64,000 nucleotides of DNA from UBA5619 sp040765725 (GCA_040765725.1 JAXGRQ010000008.1:5372-69371), one strand, 5' to 3'. Positions 41,689 to 50,641 are shown, counted from the stretch's first letter. Made by a program: numbers and translations. The notes: a model not told the origin generated them from the letters alone.

Positions 41689-42069
41689 TTATTCCCCCTT
41701 GAGTTTTTCCATCTTCTCCTGCTTCATCTTGCATTCGATGCAGAGGGTCGTGACCGGCCTTGCCATCAACCTCTTTTCGGAAATCGGGCCGTTGCAGACT
41801 TCACAGATGCCGAAGACGCCGTCGTCCATCCGCTGGATGGCCTCTTTCATCTTGAGGATCAGTTTCCTCTCGCGGTCCCGGATCCTCAGCTCGAAATTCC
41901 GGTCCGATTCGAGCGAAGCGCGATCATTGGGATCCGGATAGTTTTCCTTTGCGCCGCTCGTCATTTCCGATACGGTTTTCCCCGCTTCTCCGAGAAGTTC
42001 GTTGATCTTCTGGGTCAGCATGTATCTGAAAAATTCTACCTTTTCGGGTTTCATGGTTGTTTTCGCCAC
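41689..42069 (-). CDS. dksA: DksA/TraR-family zinc-finger transcription factor
   Basis: About 126 aa with an N-terminal coiled coil and a C-terminal four-Cys zinc finger (CEVC...CIEC). The DxxDxA-type tip reads PNDRASLESDRNFELR. It binds the RNA polymerase secondary channel and works with ppGpp. GTG 42069 is preferred because AGGAGACGAG precedes it; an in-frame ATG at 42111 and one at 42054 are alternatives. Confidence 0.88.
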   Translation of the reverse strand: MAKTTMKPEKVEFFRYMLTQKINELLGEAGKTVSEMTSGAKENYPDPNDRASLESDRNFELRIRDRERKLILKMKEAIQRMDDGVFGICEVCNGPISEKRLMARPVTTLCIECKMKQEKMEKLKGE

Positions 42070-42162
42070 GTCGCTTCTCGTCTCCTGAATACAATTTGGG
42101 GGAATGCTCATACAGGATCATGGAAGGTTTGTAAAGCAAAAAATGAACGGGGGCGCGTTTTT

Positions 42163-42645
42163 TCAAACTTTCCCGTAAATTCCCAGGATCTTTTCCACAA
42201 TGTTTGTTGTGGAAGCCCCTTCGACCATCGGGATCAGGATAACCGACCCCCCCCAGGACCGCACGGCATCGCGTCCAACGACGGCCTCTTCCGACCAGTC
42301 TCCCCCCTTGATCAGGCAATCGGGCCTCAGGTATTCGATCAGTTTGAGGGGGGTGGTTTCATCGAAAAGGGTCACATAATCGACCGCTTCCAGGGATGCA
42401 ATCACCTCGGCCCTCTGCCGCTGGGGCACGAGGGGCCGCTTCGCTCCCTTGATGGCCCGGACAGAGGCGTCACTGTTCAGGGCGACGACGAGCAGATCCC
42501 CTGCCTTCCGCGCTTCCCGAAGGTACCGGACATGTCCCACATGCAAAATGTCGAAACAGCCGTTCGTAAACGCGATCTTGTCGCCCCGGCGGCGGTGAAG
42601 TTCGACCTTTTGCTTCAATTCTTCCCAACCGAGAATTTTTTCCAT
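42163..42645 (-). CDS. rfaE2: D-glycero-beta-D-manno-heptose 1-phosphate adenylyltransferase
   Basis: A 160-aa nucleotidyltransferase matching the C-terminal half of HldE: FTNGCFDILHVGHVRYL with the HxGH motif and the SDASVRAIKGAKRP segment. It makes ADP-heptose for the LPS inner core. The kinase half (RfaE1) is not adjacent, so the pathway uses split enzymes. It lies 19 nt after comF. Confidence 0.92.
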   Translation of the reverse strand: MEKILGWEELKQKVELHRRRGDKIAFTNGCFDILHVGHVRYLREARKAGDLLVVALNSDASVRAIKGAKRPLVPQRQRAEVIASLEAVDYVTLFDETTPLKLIEYLRPDCLIKGGDWSEEAVVGRDAVRSWGGSVILIPMVEGASTTNIVEKILGIYGKV

Positions 42646-42664
42646 AAGACCGTTTCCCTCCGTG

Positions 42665-43453
42665 TCATCCCTCGGCTTCTGCAGACCGTTCCGGCAAGGT
42701 CTGCCCCGGCTCCGGAGGGGTATCGATGTCCCGGACCGCCCGGGCCAAGGTGAGAACGGCGACCGCTTCCGCCTTTGCGCGGATCAGGGTTCGGGAACAT
42801 TCCTCCAGCGTGCTGCCCGTGGTGTAGACATCGTCCACCAGAAGGATCCTGCGTCCGGCGATCCGTTCCGGATGTCTGACCGTAAAGATGCCGTGAACAT
42901 TCGCGCACCGTTCCTTCCGGTCCAAACCAACCTGCGGCGGCGTAAAAATCTCGCGCCGCAGCGATGTGAAATCAAGCATAATTCCGAACCGTTTGGCCAG
43001 TGCGCGCGCCAGGATCACGGATTGGTTGAATCCCCTGCTCCTCAGTCTTTTCCGGTGCAGCGGCACGGGAACGACCCGCTCGAAAACCTTCATGTCCCAG
43101 AGGGTCTCTGCGAAGTCGGCCATGATTCCGCCCAAGATTTTTCCGATGCCCGTTTTCCCTTGGTACTTGAAACGGTGAATGGCCGTCAAGAGCGTTCCCT
43201 CATAACTCCCCACCGAGCGGGCGACCGCATAGGGTCTGTCCATCCTGAGACAGTCGCCGCAGAGGCGATCCTCCCCTTCGGCGACGGGAAAGGGGACCCC
43301 GCAACGGGGACAAAGGGGGGAATGGAGAATTCGGATCCCGGCCCGACAGGATGGACAGAGCGGGAGCGCATCGTGGCGCTCCAACGGCTCATCGCAGGTC
43401 ATGCAGCGGGGCGGATAGATCAGGTCGGCGATCCCGGTCAGGATCTTTTTCAA
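42665..43453 (-). CDS. comF: ComF family phosphoribosyltransferase-like protein
   Basis: A 262-aa protein with an N-terminal zinc ribbon (CMTCDEP, CPSCRAG, CPRCGVP, CGDCLR). A type I PRTase domain follows, with the PRPP motif ILLVDDVYTTGSTL near residues 202-215. Family members act in DNA uptake and recombination, but the biochemical role is open. It is between rsfS and rfaE2 on one strand. Confidence 0.88.
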   Translation of the reverse strand: MKKILTGIADLIYPPRCMTCDEPLERHDALPLCPSCRAGIRILHSPLCPRCGVPFPVAEGEDRLCGDCLRMDRPYAVARSVGSYEGTLLTAIHRFKYQGKTGIGKILGGIMADFAETLWDMKVFERVVPVPLHRKRLRSRGFNQSVILARALAKRFGIMLDFTSLRREIFTPPQVGLDRKERCANVHGIFTVRHPERIAGRRILLVDDVYTTGSTLEECSRTLIRAKAEAVAVLTLARAVRDIDTPPEPGQTLPERSAEAEG

Positions 43454-43455
43454 GT

Positions 43456-43854
43456 CTATATCCCTTGCGGCAGTTCCTTCAGCAAAGCGTTTCCGTCGGG
43501 GATCGCCGCGCGCGGCGTTTCGAACCAGAGCCGCTCCAAGTCATAGAAGGCCCGGACGGATTCGAGGAAAACATGGATGATCACGTCGTCGTAATCCAGC
43601 AGGATCCACCTCCCCGCATCCTCCCCTTCAACCCCAAGAGGGAGGATTTCCGCCTTTTTCAGGCTTTCCTGGATCGCGGCGGCGATTGCCCGGACCTGGC
43701 GGTCGGATGTTCCGCTGCAGAGGATGAAATAATCCGCAAAGCTGGAAACCGAGCTGACATTGAGGATGATGAGGTCTTTCGCCTTTTTTTCCATCGAGGC
43801 GTTGAGACACAGCAGCGCCCTCTCCCGCGAATCTCTCTCTTTTTCCCTCGTCAA
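43456..43854 (-). CDS. rsfS: Ribosome silencing factor RsfS
   Basis: Binds L14 and blocks 30S-50S joining when nutrients are scarce. The 132-aa protein has the family core VSSFADYFILCSGTSDRQV, plus GRWILLDYDDVIIHVF and YDLERLW. I chose TTG 43854 because AGGAGG sits four bases upstream and the start aligns with the family; the frame is open 29 codons further. It ends 2 nt before comF. Confidence 0.9.
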   Translation of the reverse strand: MTREKERDSRERALLCLNASMEKKAKDLIILNVSSVSSFADYFILCSGTSDRQVRAIAAAIQESLKKAEILPLGVEGEDAGRWILLDYDDVIIHVFLESVRAFYDLERLWFETPRAAIPDGNALLKELPQGI

Positions 43855-44056
43855 ATATCCTCCTCTTCCCGAATGGTCGCCGGACCGTCTGCAGCTCCCC
43901 TCTTCCTGCCTCTTCCCTCGATGCACGGTTTGTCTTTTCATTAGCAGAATAAAGGGTTTGTGTCAATGAACATCGGACCCGGAGCGGCAGATTGGCGTTG
44001 TGAAAAGAAACCGCCTGTGCTAAACACATGCCCGTGTGAACGGAGGTGGGTATCCC

Positions 44057-44851
44057 GTGCGGGAGATTCTGCAAAAAATACAGGTTCATGTGCCCTTCCA
44101 TCTGCTTTGGGATAAGCTGTGGTCCTGGGTGATTCGGGAGGGCGTCAACCCGGAGATCGCTTTCAGCCACCGGGATCTAGACCGTTTTCAGCCGGCGGAT
44201 TTTCGGGAAATGGCGAAACGTCTCGGCGATGCGGGCCTCTCGATCACCTTTCATGCCCCCTTCATGGACCTGAGGCCGGGGGCTTTCGATCCCCGGATCC
44301 GACAGGTCTCCATTGAACGTCTCCGCCAGGTTTTCGATCTGATTCCGTGGTTCAGACCCCGTTCGGTGGTCTGCCACCCCTCGTTCGATGAAAAATACTA
44401 TATCTCCGCGGAGGCCCGGTGGGTGGAAAACAGCCTGTCCACCTGGCAGATGCTGCTCGCCGACATCCAGGGAACGGAGACGATCCTTGCGCTGGAAAAT
44501 GTCTATGAAAGGGATCCCAAACCGTTGAAACACCTGCTCGACGCCCTGAACTCGCCGAAGGCCCGTTTCTGTTTCGATACCGGCCATGCGAACGTCTTCG
44601 GCCGTGTCCCTCCGATTTTTTGGATCGAGGCCCTCGGCGATCGGCTGGGCGAGATTCACATCCACGACAACGACGGAAACATGGATGAGCATCTGCCGGT
44701 GGGTGAGGGGAACATCCCTTTCCGTGAACTCTTCGCCAAGCTCCGCGGACAGAATCTCCGGCCGATCCTTACCGTGGAATCCCATTCGGAAAAGGGTCTC
44801 CAACGGATGTTGGAGAACCTCCGCGCGATGAACCTGCTGGAAGGTTTCTGA
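44057..44851 (+). CDS. Sugar phosphate isomerase/epimerase-like TIM-barrel protein
   Basis: A 264-aa xylose-isomerase-like TIM barrel. Metal-site segments are SITFHAPFMDLRPG, ENVYERDP (Glu), CFDTGHAN (Asp/His) and HIHDNDG (His/Asp). GTG 44057 follows GGAGGTGGGTATCCC at good spacing. The substrate is unknown. It starts 43 nt upstream of a permease pair, so a role in handling an imported compound is possible but unproven. Confidence 0.8.
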   Translation: MREILQKIQVHVPFHLLWDKLWSWVIREGVNPEIAFSHRDLDRFQPADFREMAKRLGDAGLSITFHAPFMDLRPGAFDPRIRQVSIERLRQVFDLIPWFRPRSVVCHPSFDEKYYISAEARWVENSLSTWQMLLADIQGTETILALENVYERDPKPLKHLLDALNSPKARFCFDTGHANVFGRVPPIFWIEALGDRLGEIHIHDNDGNMDEHLPVGEGNIPFRELFAKLRGQNLRPILTVESHSEKGLQRMLENLRAMNLLEGF

Positions 44852-44894
44852 CGGATTTTTGACCGCCGGACGGGAAAAGAGGTAAGGGGGAGGC

Positions 44895-45869
44895 ATGCTT
44901 CGCTATATCGCCAAGAGACTTCTCTTCATGGTTCCGCTCCTGTTCGGGATCACGGTCATCTGTTTTACCGTGATGCACCTGGCCCCCGGCTCCCCGACCG
45001 ACCTCCAGACCCAGATGAATCCTCGCGCCTCCGTGGAAATGAAGGAGCGCCTCCGGTCCATGTACGACCTCGACAAACCGCTGCCCGTGCAATATATCCG
45101 GTGGGTCGGGAAACTGGCCAGGCTGGATCTCGGCATTTCCTTTTCCACGGACCGAAGGCCGGTTGCCGACAAGATTCTCGAACGGCTGCCGATCACGATC
45201 CTGCTGAACGTGCTTTCCATGCTGCTCATCTTCGTGGTGGCCATTCCGCTCGGGGTGCTCTCTGCGGTCCGCCAGGATTCGCTCTTCGACCGGGTGACGG
45301 CCGTCATCGTCTTCATCGGTTTTGCCGTGCCGACCTTCTGGCTTGCCCTTCTGCTGATGATCCTGTTCGGCATCCATCTCGGCTGGCTTCCGATTTCCGG
45401 GATCCGTTCCCTGAACGCCGAGTATCTGCCGCCGGCCATGGCTTTCTGGGACCTGATCCGGCATCTCATCCTGCCGGTGCTCCTCGCTGCGTTCGGCGGT
45501 CTGGCCGGGTTGTCCAGATACATGCGGGCGAATATGCTGGAGGTGATCCGTCAGGACTATATCCTGACGGCACGGGCCAAGGGGCTTTCCGAACGGGCGG
45601 TGATCTATCGCCATGCGCTGCGAAACGCCCTTTTGCCGGTCATCACGATTCTCGGTCTGTCGATTCCGGGACTCATCGGGGGGAGCGTCATCTTCGAGAC
45701 GATCTTCGCCATCCCCGGAATGGGCCAGCTCTTCTACATGGCGGTGATGGCCAGGGACTATCCGGTGGTTATGGGAATCCTCTTCATCGGCGCCGTCCTG
45801 ACGCTGTTTGGGAACCTGATCGCCGACGTTTTCTACGCGCTGGCCGATCCGCGGATCCGGGTGTCCTGA
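44895..45869 (+). CDS. dppB: Oligopeptide/dipeptide ABC permease, DppB type
   Basis: A 324-aa binding-protein-dependent permease with the classic N-terminus LRYIAKRLLFMVPLLFGI and six transmembrane helices. The EAA loop ARAKGLSERAVIYRHALRNA contacts the ATPase. It imports peptides or nickel-like ligands in related systems. It is 3 nt upstream of the DppC-type gene; no binding protein or ATPases are adjacent. Confidence 0.88.
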   Translation: MLRYIAKRLLFMVPLLFGITVICFTVMHLAPGSPTDLQTQMNPRASVEMKERLRSMYDLDKPLPVQYIRWVGKLARLDLGISFSTDRRPVADKILERLPITILLNVLSMLLIFVVAIPLGVLSAVRQDSLFDRVTAVIVFIGFAVPTFWLALLLMILFGIHLGWLPISGIRSLNAEYLPPAMAFWDLIRHLILPVLLAAFGGLAGLSRYMRANMLEVIRQDYILTARAKGLSERAVIYRHALRNALLPVITILGLSIPGLIGGSVIFETIFAIPGMGQLFYMAVMARDYPVVMGILFIGAVLTLFGNLIADVFYALADPRIRVS

Positions 45870-45878
45870 GGGGTGAGC

Positions 45879-46712
45879 ATGGGAAGCGATTTCAGGAAAA
45901 GATTCATCAGAAACCGGATGGCGGTCGCGGGGAGCCTCATTGTGATCGTTCTGTTTGCGGTCTCGCTGTCGGCGCCCTGGCTCGCCCCCCATGATCCGAG
46001 CGCCATCGACCTGAAAAATGTCCTTACGGGGCCTTCAGGAGAGCATCCCTTCGGGACGGATCCGCTGGGACGGGACGTTCTCTCCCGAATGATCTGGGGG
46101 GCGGGGATCTCTCTCAAGGTGGGTTTCGTGGCGACCGGAATCTCCATCCTGATCGGGACGATCCTCGGCGCGCTGGCCGGCTATTACGGACGCTGGGTGG
46201 ACGCGGTGATCATGAGGTTCGTGGACATCATGCTCTGCTTCCCGACTTTTTTTCTGATCCTGGCGGTGATCGCGATTCTGGAGCCCTCCATCTGGAACAT
46301 CATGATCGTGATCGGCCTGACCGGATGGATGGGGGTGACGCGGTTGGTCCGGGCCGACTTCACCTCCCTCAAGGAAAGGGATTTCGTTCAGGCGGCGCGG
46401 GCGATCGGCGCCGGGGACCTTCGGATCATCTTCCTGCACATTCTTCCGAATGCGATGGCATCGGTACTGGTCACTGCCACCCTGGGCGTGGCGGGGGCCA
46501 TCCTGACGGAATCGGCGCTGAGCTTCCTCGGCATCGGGGTTCAGCCGCCCACGCCAAGCTGGGGGAATATCCTGACGGCCGGCAAGGACAACATCGACAT
46601 CGCCTGGTGGCTCTCCCTCTATCCGGGACTCGCCATCCTGATCACCGTTCTGGGCTACAACCTGCTGGGCGAAGGGATCCGCGATGCCCTCGATCCCAGG
46701 CTCCGGCGGTAG
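45879..46712 (+). CDS. dppC: Oligopeptide/dipeptide ABC permease, DppC type
   Basis: A 277-aa partner permease. It has the N-terminal DppC pattern FRKRFIRNRMAVAGSLIV, the HPFGTDPLGRDVLSRM motif and the EAA loop ARAIGAGDLRIIFLHILPN. ATG 45879 follows AGGGGTGAGC. It is the last chromosomal gene before an AT-rich mobile island, so the missing ATPase and binding-protein genes may have been separated from it by insertion. Confidence 0.88.
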   Translation: MGSDFRKRFIRNRMAVAGSLIVIVLFAVSLSAPWLAPHDPSAIDLKNVLTGPSGEHPFGTDPLGRDVLSRMIWGAGISLKVGFVATGISILIGTILGALAGYYGRWVDAVIMRFVDIMLCFPTFFLILAVIAILEPSIWNIMIVIGLTGWMGVTRLVRADFTSLKERDFVQAARAIGAGDLRIIFLHILPNAMASVLVTATLGVAGAILTESALSFLGIGVQPPTPSWGNILTAGKDNIDIAWWLSLYPGLAILITVLGYNLLGEGIRDALDPRLRR

Positions 46713-46871
46713 CGGGTGGGGAGTACCTTTGGTATCCCGGCACACTCAGTTGATGCGTGCATCTATTTCGTTCACAAGTCTTTAGCCGAAGGGATTCTCC
46801 ATCCCTGATCGTTATTTATTGAAGTCAAGGATTTGGGGGAATATTTCTTTGTAGCAGCTTTGGATTGGTAA

Positions 46872-46973
46872 TGTGCAGGCCTGGATACGGATAAAAGGAG
46901 GGTTTGGAATGCCGAGTGTCGTGTCACAAAACGCGGTAATCGCTACCTCTCTAAATATTGCTTCATGGAAGTA
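46872..46973 (+). pseudogene. Remnant of an IS110-family transposase C-terminus
   Basis: In one plus-strand frame the sequence reads AGLD then, after a gap, VTKRGNRYLSKYCFMEVW. This matches the IS110 C-terminal pattern (AGLDP...TKRGNRYLR). The frame has a stop just before it, and no transposase body is present. It abuts the 3' end of the IS66-like transposase. Confidence 0.45.
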
Positions 46974-48085
46974 TGGCCTGAGCGAAAAAAGTCAAGACTG
47001 CTACATCCCTTGTTTCTAAGGGTTTGGCAGACACTCAGTAACATTAAGGAACCCCTTAATCCTGCTTCTGTTGAAGACCCACCGATAACGCGGCGCATTG
47101 TGGCAAATCCCTTGATGGCGTTCTCTGCATTATTGTTGTTCCAAGGGATACCGTTGTGATCAAGAAACGTAAATAAACGATTCCTGTTCTTTGCAAATCG
47201 TGTTTGGTATTTCCGTGTCAACTCCGATATTCCTTCACAATCTACGTAAGCACTGAAAAACTTCTCTACCTCCCTTTTATGCTTTGAAAGAAACCGTTGT
47301 TTCAATCCGAATCGATCAATTGTGACAATTATAGGTTTCAGAAGTTCACCAAATTTCTGTACAAATGCCTTGTATTCCAAGTCAAACTGGTTTTTGAAAA
47401 GATCGTCGTTAAGATCACGTATCAGATGCACAAGACAGCGTTGTTGTTCGCATTCAATACTCTCGTAGACCGGGAAAAAATCAGATACAAGAACTCCATG
47501 GAATCCTCGGAGGGTTTCCTCCTCAAGAATGGCACCTTCCCTTGTAGGCGAATAGACGTAGGCAACTTCATCTAAGTTGGTAAATACCCATACATAAGCA
47601 GTTGATCCCTTCACGCTAACATTTGTCTCATCAACATGTACAAGGTGGCCTCTCTGTATGCCGTAAAGAATTTCCTCATAAGTATCGCGGTATGTTCGTA
47701 CTGCTCTCCTTTTTAGAACAGGGATAACGCTACGCCAATTGAAATGGAACCCAAAGATATCATTCAATCCCTTTCCGACATTTTCCTGGGACTGACGAAG
47801 ACCTATATTTTGATAAACTGTCCAAGCAACAAGACCATTCCCAAATCTTTCACTGGTTTCAGGATGTTCACTCGGATAAAATGTCTTCTTGCATATTTGG
47901 CAGATGAACCGATGATTCCAATATTCCACCACCCACCGTTTTACTCCAGAAATGGAGAATTTAAGATCATATATGATCCGATTGTATCGCCCGTGCATAA
48001 AAACTTCACTACTTGCGCAAGTTGGGCATTTACGGGGCCTTGCAGAGATGATCACTTTGTTAACCCGCATCTTTCGTGGTCGCAT
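46943..48085 (-). CDS. IS66-like DDE transposase with N-terminal zinc ribbon
   Basis: 380 aa. A zinc ribbon (CPTC...CQIC, about residues 18-66) is followed by a DDE domain. The first Asp lies in HLVHVDETNV, the second in GVLVSDFFPVYES (with CLVHLIRDL after it) and the Glu in PWNNNNAENAIKGF. The last is the IS66-type NNxAE motif. The C-terminus ends near LDFFRSGHTS. Its start lies 26 nt inside the end of the nuclease gene, a strong sign of translational coupling. The region is visibly AT-richer than the flanks. Confidence 0.8.
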   Translation of the reverse strand: MRPRKMRVNKVIISARPRKCPTCASSEVFMHGRYNRIIYDLKFSISGVKRWVVEYWNHRFICQICKKTFYPSEHPETSERFGNGLVAWTVYQNIGLRQSQENVGKGLNDIFGFHFNWRSVIPVLKRRAVRTYRDTYEEILYGIQRGHLVHVDETNVSVKGSTAYVWVFTNLDEVAYVYSPTREGAILEEETLRGFHGVLVSDFFPVYESIECEQQRCLVHLIRDLNDDLFKNQFDLEYKAFVQKFGELLKPIIVTIDRFGLKQRFLSKHKREVEKFFSAYVDCEGISELTRKYQTRFAKNRNRLFTFLDHNGIPWNNNNAENAIKGFATMRRVIGGSSTEAGLRGSLMLLSVCQTLRNKGCSSLDFFRSGHTSMKQYLER

Positions 48086-49696
48086 CCTGATTTTCTTCTG
48101 GCTCTTTTTTTACCTCATTACTGGTGCGCCAGAATATTTTCTCATGTTGGTAATCGAAATAGGCACAATTATTTATGAATTCAAGTTCAGGAAAAGCAAA
48201 GGTGTTCTTTCCCCATCCATATAAATTCTGCCGCTTCAATTTCTCGCAGAGTATTACTGACTCCGCTTTTGTTTCTTCAGCAAACTTTTTAAGCTGTGCG
48301 ACAAGAAGCGCCAAAGCCTCGCAATCTTCATGGTTATATTCCAAGATCCGGTCCTTAAATTCTTCCCCAAAATGCTGTTCCCATTGTAAACGCCAAGTGA
48401 TGCTCTGCATTCCAGATGCTTTTGCATCCCTCCAATGAAAATCGAGAAAAGTCCCTATCTCTTTAAGTCCATTGCCATAAGAGGGGAAATATACTTTTCC
48501 ATAAAGGAGGGATAAGGTGTTTATCAGGCTTTCACTCACCGGGATCCCATTCAAATTGCCGTACTGGACTTGCATTTTCTTTACAAAGACGCTGTCGTAA
48601 TTTCCGTGATGATAAATAACGAAATCTTCCAGCTTATCAATTACATCTATAAACTGCCTCCAAATCTTTTCTTGGTCATTTTCTGAATCGGCCCAGAACT
48701 GAAAAACTTTCCTTTCTCCTCCCTTAATAACGAGTAGGCCAATCAAGTATACAAAGTCCCTATCAGGTAATCCCTCAATATCGAGAAAAACGAGCGTGCT
48801 GGGGGTGGACAATTTAGGCTGCTCAACTATGTAGGTTTTCTTTTCTCGAATTGCAAGCGCCCTAAGCGCATAGTTGTTCTTTACCGTAGGGACAGTCTTT
48901 CGTGACCGCCTCGGGCGAAATGTGTAGCTGAGTTGCGTAACAGAAAAGATTCCTTTTCCGTTAAATTTCTTCAGCTCTTTGTCGGAGATTCCGCTTAACA
49001 AACTCAGGTGATCTATTTCGACTGCTTTTTTTCGGCATGACCCGGAGAACGTGCATTCTGAACAATGATTATTCAAACGGAAAAAAGCTTCTTTGTCGGC
49101 GTCAATCATCCTCTTCACTTCTCGAATGGCCTTTTCGAGAACAAGTATTTCAGGAACGAGGTTGACTGTGATTCGCTGTTGGGAAGTGCCGACAATTAGG
49201 ACGCCTCTCTTGGGCAAAACCCCGACTAATTTACCCGTGATTATGGAGGCAAGGGCAAGAGTTTTTCTCCCTAAGACGGACGGCTTAGTTGACAAAGAAA
49301 TAAGGAGAGGGGAGTAAGTCGATTGTCGTTCTTCCGACCCAAAACTTTTTCGATACCATCCACGTCGCATTGTAGTTTATGGTATGTAAGCCTGACATTG
49401 CCAAATACACTACTGGAAAGCGCACGGAGGTCAGCAGGTGACGAAAGTGTACCGTTGAAAGTTGCATACCCATCATTATTTGTTGGATGCCATCGTTCTT
49501 TCAGCCGTTCGAGTTGATATTTTTGAATAGCTTCTATTTCACTGGGCGTGTTTGGGCATGATGGAAATGCGATCCGTTGCGCTGCTTTATACTTGCAGTT
49601 AGCAAAGTCGACCAGGAGCTCTGGATCAAAAGCAATGTCGGAATTCATTGAATTCGATCCATGAGCGATGTCTTGACCTGCATTTGTTGAATTCAT
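48060..49696 (-). pseudogene. TM0106-type RecB/Cas4-like nuclease with RNase H-like domain, frame-disrupted
   Basis: Two frames make one protein of about 545 aa. The N-terminal part (PELLVDFANCKYKAAQ) carries the first cysteine of a Cas4-like Fe-S site; an ATG at 49648 is a likely start. The later part has the CSECTFSGSC cluster (C-x2-C-x5-C). It continues into a DnaQ/RNase H-like domain with FLDIEGLPDRDF, HHGNYDSVF and YNHEDCEAL (DEDD-type acids). The shift lies between about 49300 and 49350; one base appears missing. The RecB-type D-x-K motif is not clear. The family is the TM0106 RecB-like putative nuclease. It ends inside the transposase start. Confidence 0.72.
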
Positions 49697-49697
49697 T

Positions 49698-49757
49698 AAA
49701 TCTCTTCGGGTTGTATTCCCCGCAGCTTGCGACGGGGATGATTTATTTGAAGAGATT
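49698..49757. repeat. Nested palindrome downstream of the toxin-antitoxin genes
   Basis: AATCTCTTC (49699-49707) and GAAGAGATT (49749-49757) form a perfect outer stem. Inside, CCCCG and CGGGG flank a short loop (49718-49737). It may be a REP-like element, a mobile-element end or a terminator for the minus-strand operon. Confidence 0.6.
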
Positions 49758-49802
49758 CGGCAGCATATGAAATGGTACTGCAGCCAGCTATCCTATGAAA
49801 AG

Positions 49803-50099
49803 CTATGCAACAACGAACTCGATTTTAACCCGCATCCCAGTTGCTTCAGCGATTTTTTCCAAGGTCTTAAGAGTGAAGCCCTCATATGCGCCGCTCTCAA
49901 TCCTCGAAATCGCCTGCTGGCTTGTTCCCATAAGCTTTGCCAATTCCTGTTGCGATAAGCCTTTCTGATCACGGAGTTCCGCAATTTTCATTGCCAGCTT
50001 TAGAGCTTGCCGCTCTTCTTGGTAATGCTTTTTGAAGTCGGGATCTTTCATGTCTTCCCGCAACCTGCTTTGGAATGTCCGAACTTTGCCTTTTTTCAT
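49803..50099 (-). CDS. XRE-family antitoxin (HigA type)
   Basis: 98 aa with a helix-turn-helix domain at about residues 44-85: KGLSQQELAKLMGTSQQAIS followed by RIESG. A basic N-terminal extension may bind the toxin. It should neutralise the toxin and repress the operon through the palindrome upstream. Its ATG overlaps the toxin stop by 4 nt. The toxin-first order is typical of HigBA. Confidence 0.88.
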   Translation of the reverse strand: MKKGKVRTFQSRLREDMKDPDFKKHYQEERQALKLAMKIAELRDQKGLSQQELAKLMGTSQQAISRIESGAYEGFTLKTLEKIAEATGMRVKIEFVVA

Positions 50100-50455
50100 A
50101 TTTCACCTCCCGTAGGAAACCTCCGCATCCAGTCTTCCATGCGTTTTTCAGCCAAATCAACATCCTGCTTTTTCAATTGCTGCGTTTTTTTGGAAAAGCC
50201 GTGCACCAACACAATCTGATCAAGCATCTGAAAAAAGTAGAGGATGCGAAACTGGTTGGAGGTGTAATGTATTCTCAATTCCCTTATTTTACCTCTGACG
50301 GTATCAGCATAGGGCCGCTTAAGATTAGGGCCTTGCTCTTCCAAGAGCGATAGGTATGCAGCAACCTTAGCCCGTGACTTCTTGTCTAACCCGTCAAGAA
50401 AATCATCAAGCGGCGAATCGCCCCGTTCAGCCGTGTAGAAGATCAGATTGTACAA
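50096..50455 (-). CDS. RelE/HigB-type (Gp49-like) toxin
   Basis: About 119 aa. The signature is LIFYTAERGDSPLDDFLDGL at the N-terminus, GKIRELRIHY in the middle and ILYFFQMLDQIVLVHGFSKK near the C-terminus. These mark a phage Gp49/HigB-like mRNA interferase that cuts ribosome-bound mRNA. TTG 50455 follows a G-run at good spacing and is preferred to GTG 50467, which would leave almost no leader after the predicted -10. It is coupled to the antitoxin. Confidence 0.86.
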   Translation of the reverse strand: MYNLIFYTAERGDSPLDDFLDGLDKKSRAKVAAYLSLLEEQGPNLKRPYADTVRGKIRELRIHYTSNQFRILYFFQMLDQIVLVHGFSKKTQQLKKQDVDLAEKRMEDWMRRFPTGGEI

Positions 50456-50478
50456 GCACACCCCCACACTACGGCCAC

Positions 50479-50507
50479 CATATACATCATGTTTGATGTA
50501 TTGTCAA
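50479..50507 (-). promoter_or_regulatory. Toxin-antitoxin promoter with internal operator palindrome
   Basis: On the minus strand, a perfect -35 TTGACA (50507-50502), a 17-nt spacer and -10 TATATG (50484-50479). ATACATCA (50482-50489) and TGATGTAT (50494-50501) are perfect inverted repeats with a 4-nt centre, filling the spacer. This suits autorepression by the XRE antitoxin. Confidence 0.75.
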
Positions 50508-50641
50508 GGGTATCTATTCGTTCAGCCGTTATTGTTTTGTGATTTCATGATTCCCAAATCGATTCTGCTATTATTGATGCTTTGTTCAACCCTGATGAAC
50601 CCTAAAGACCTCAATGTTGCAACTGATTATGCCGGACGATC

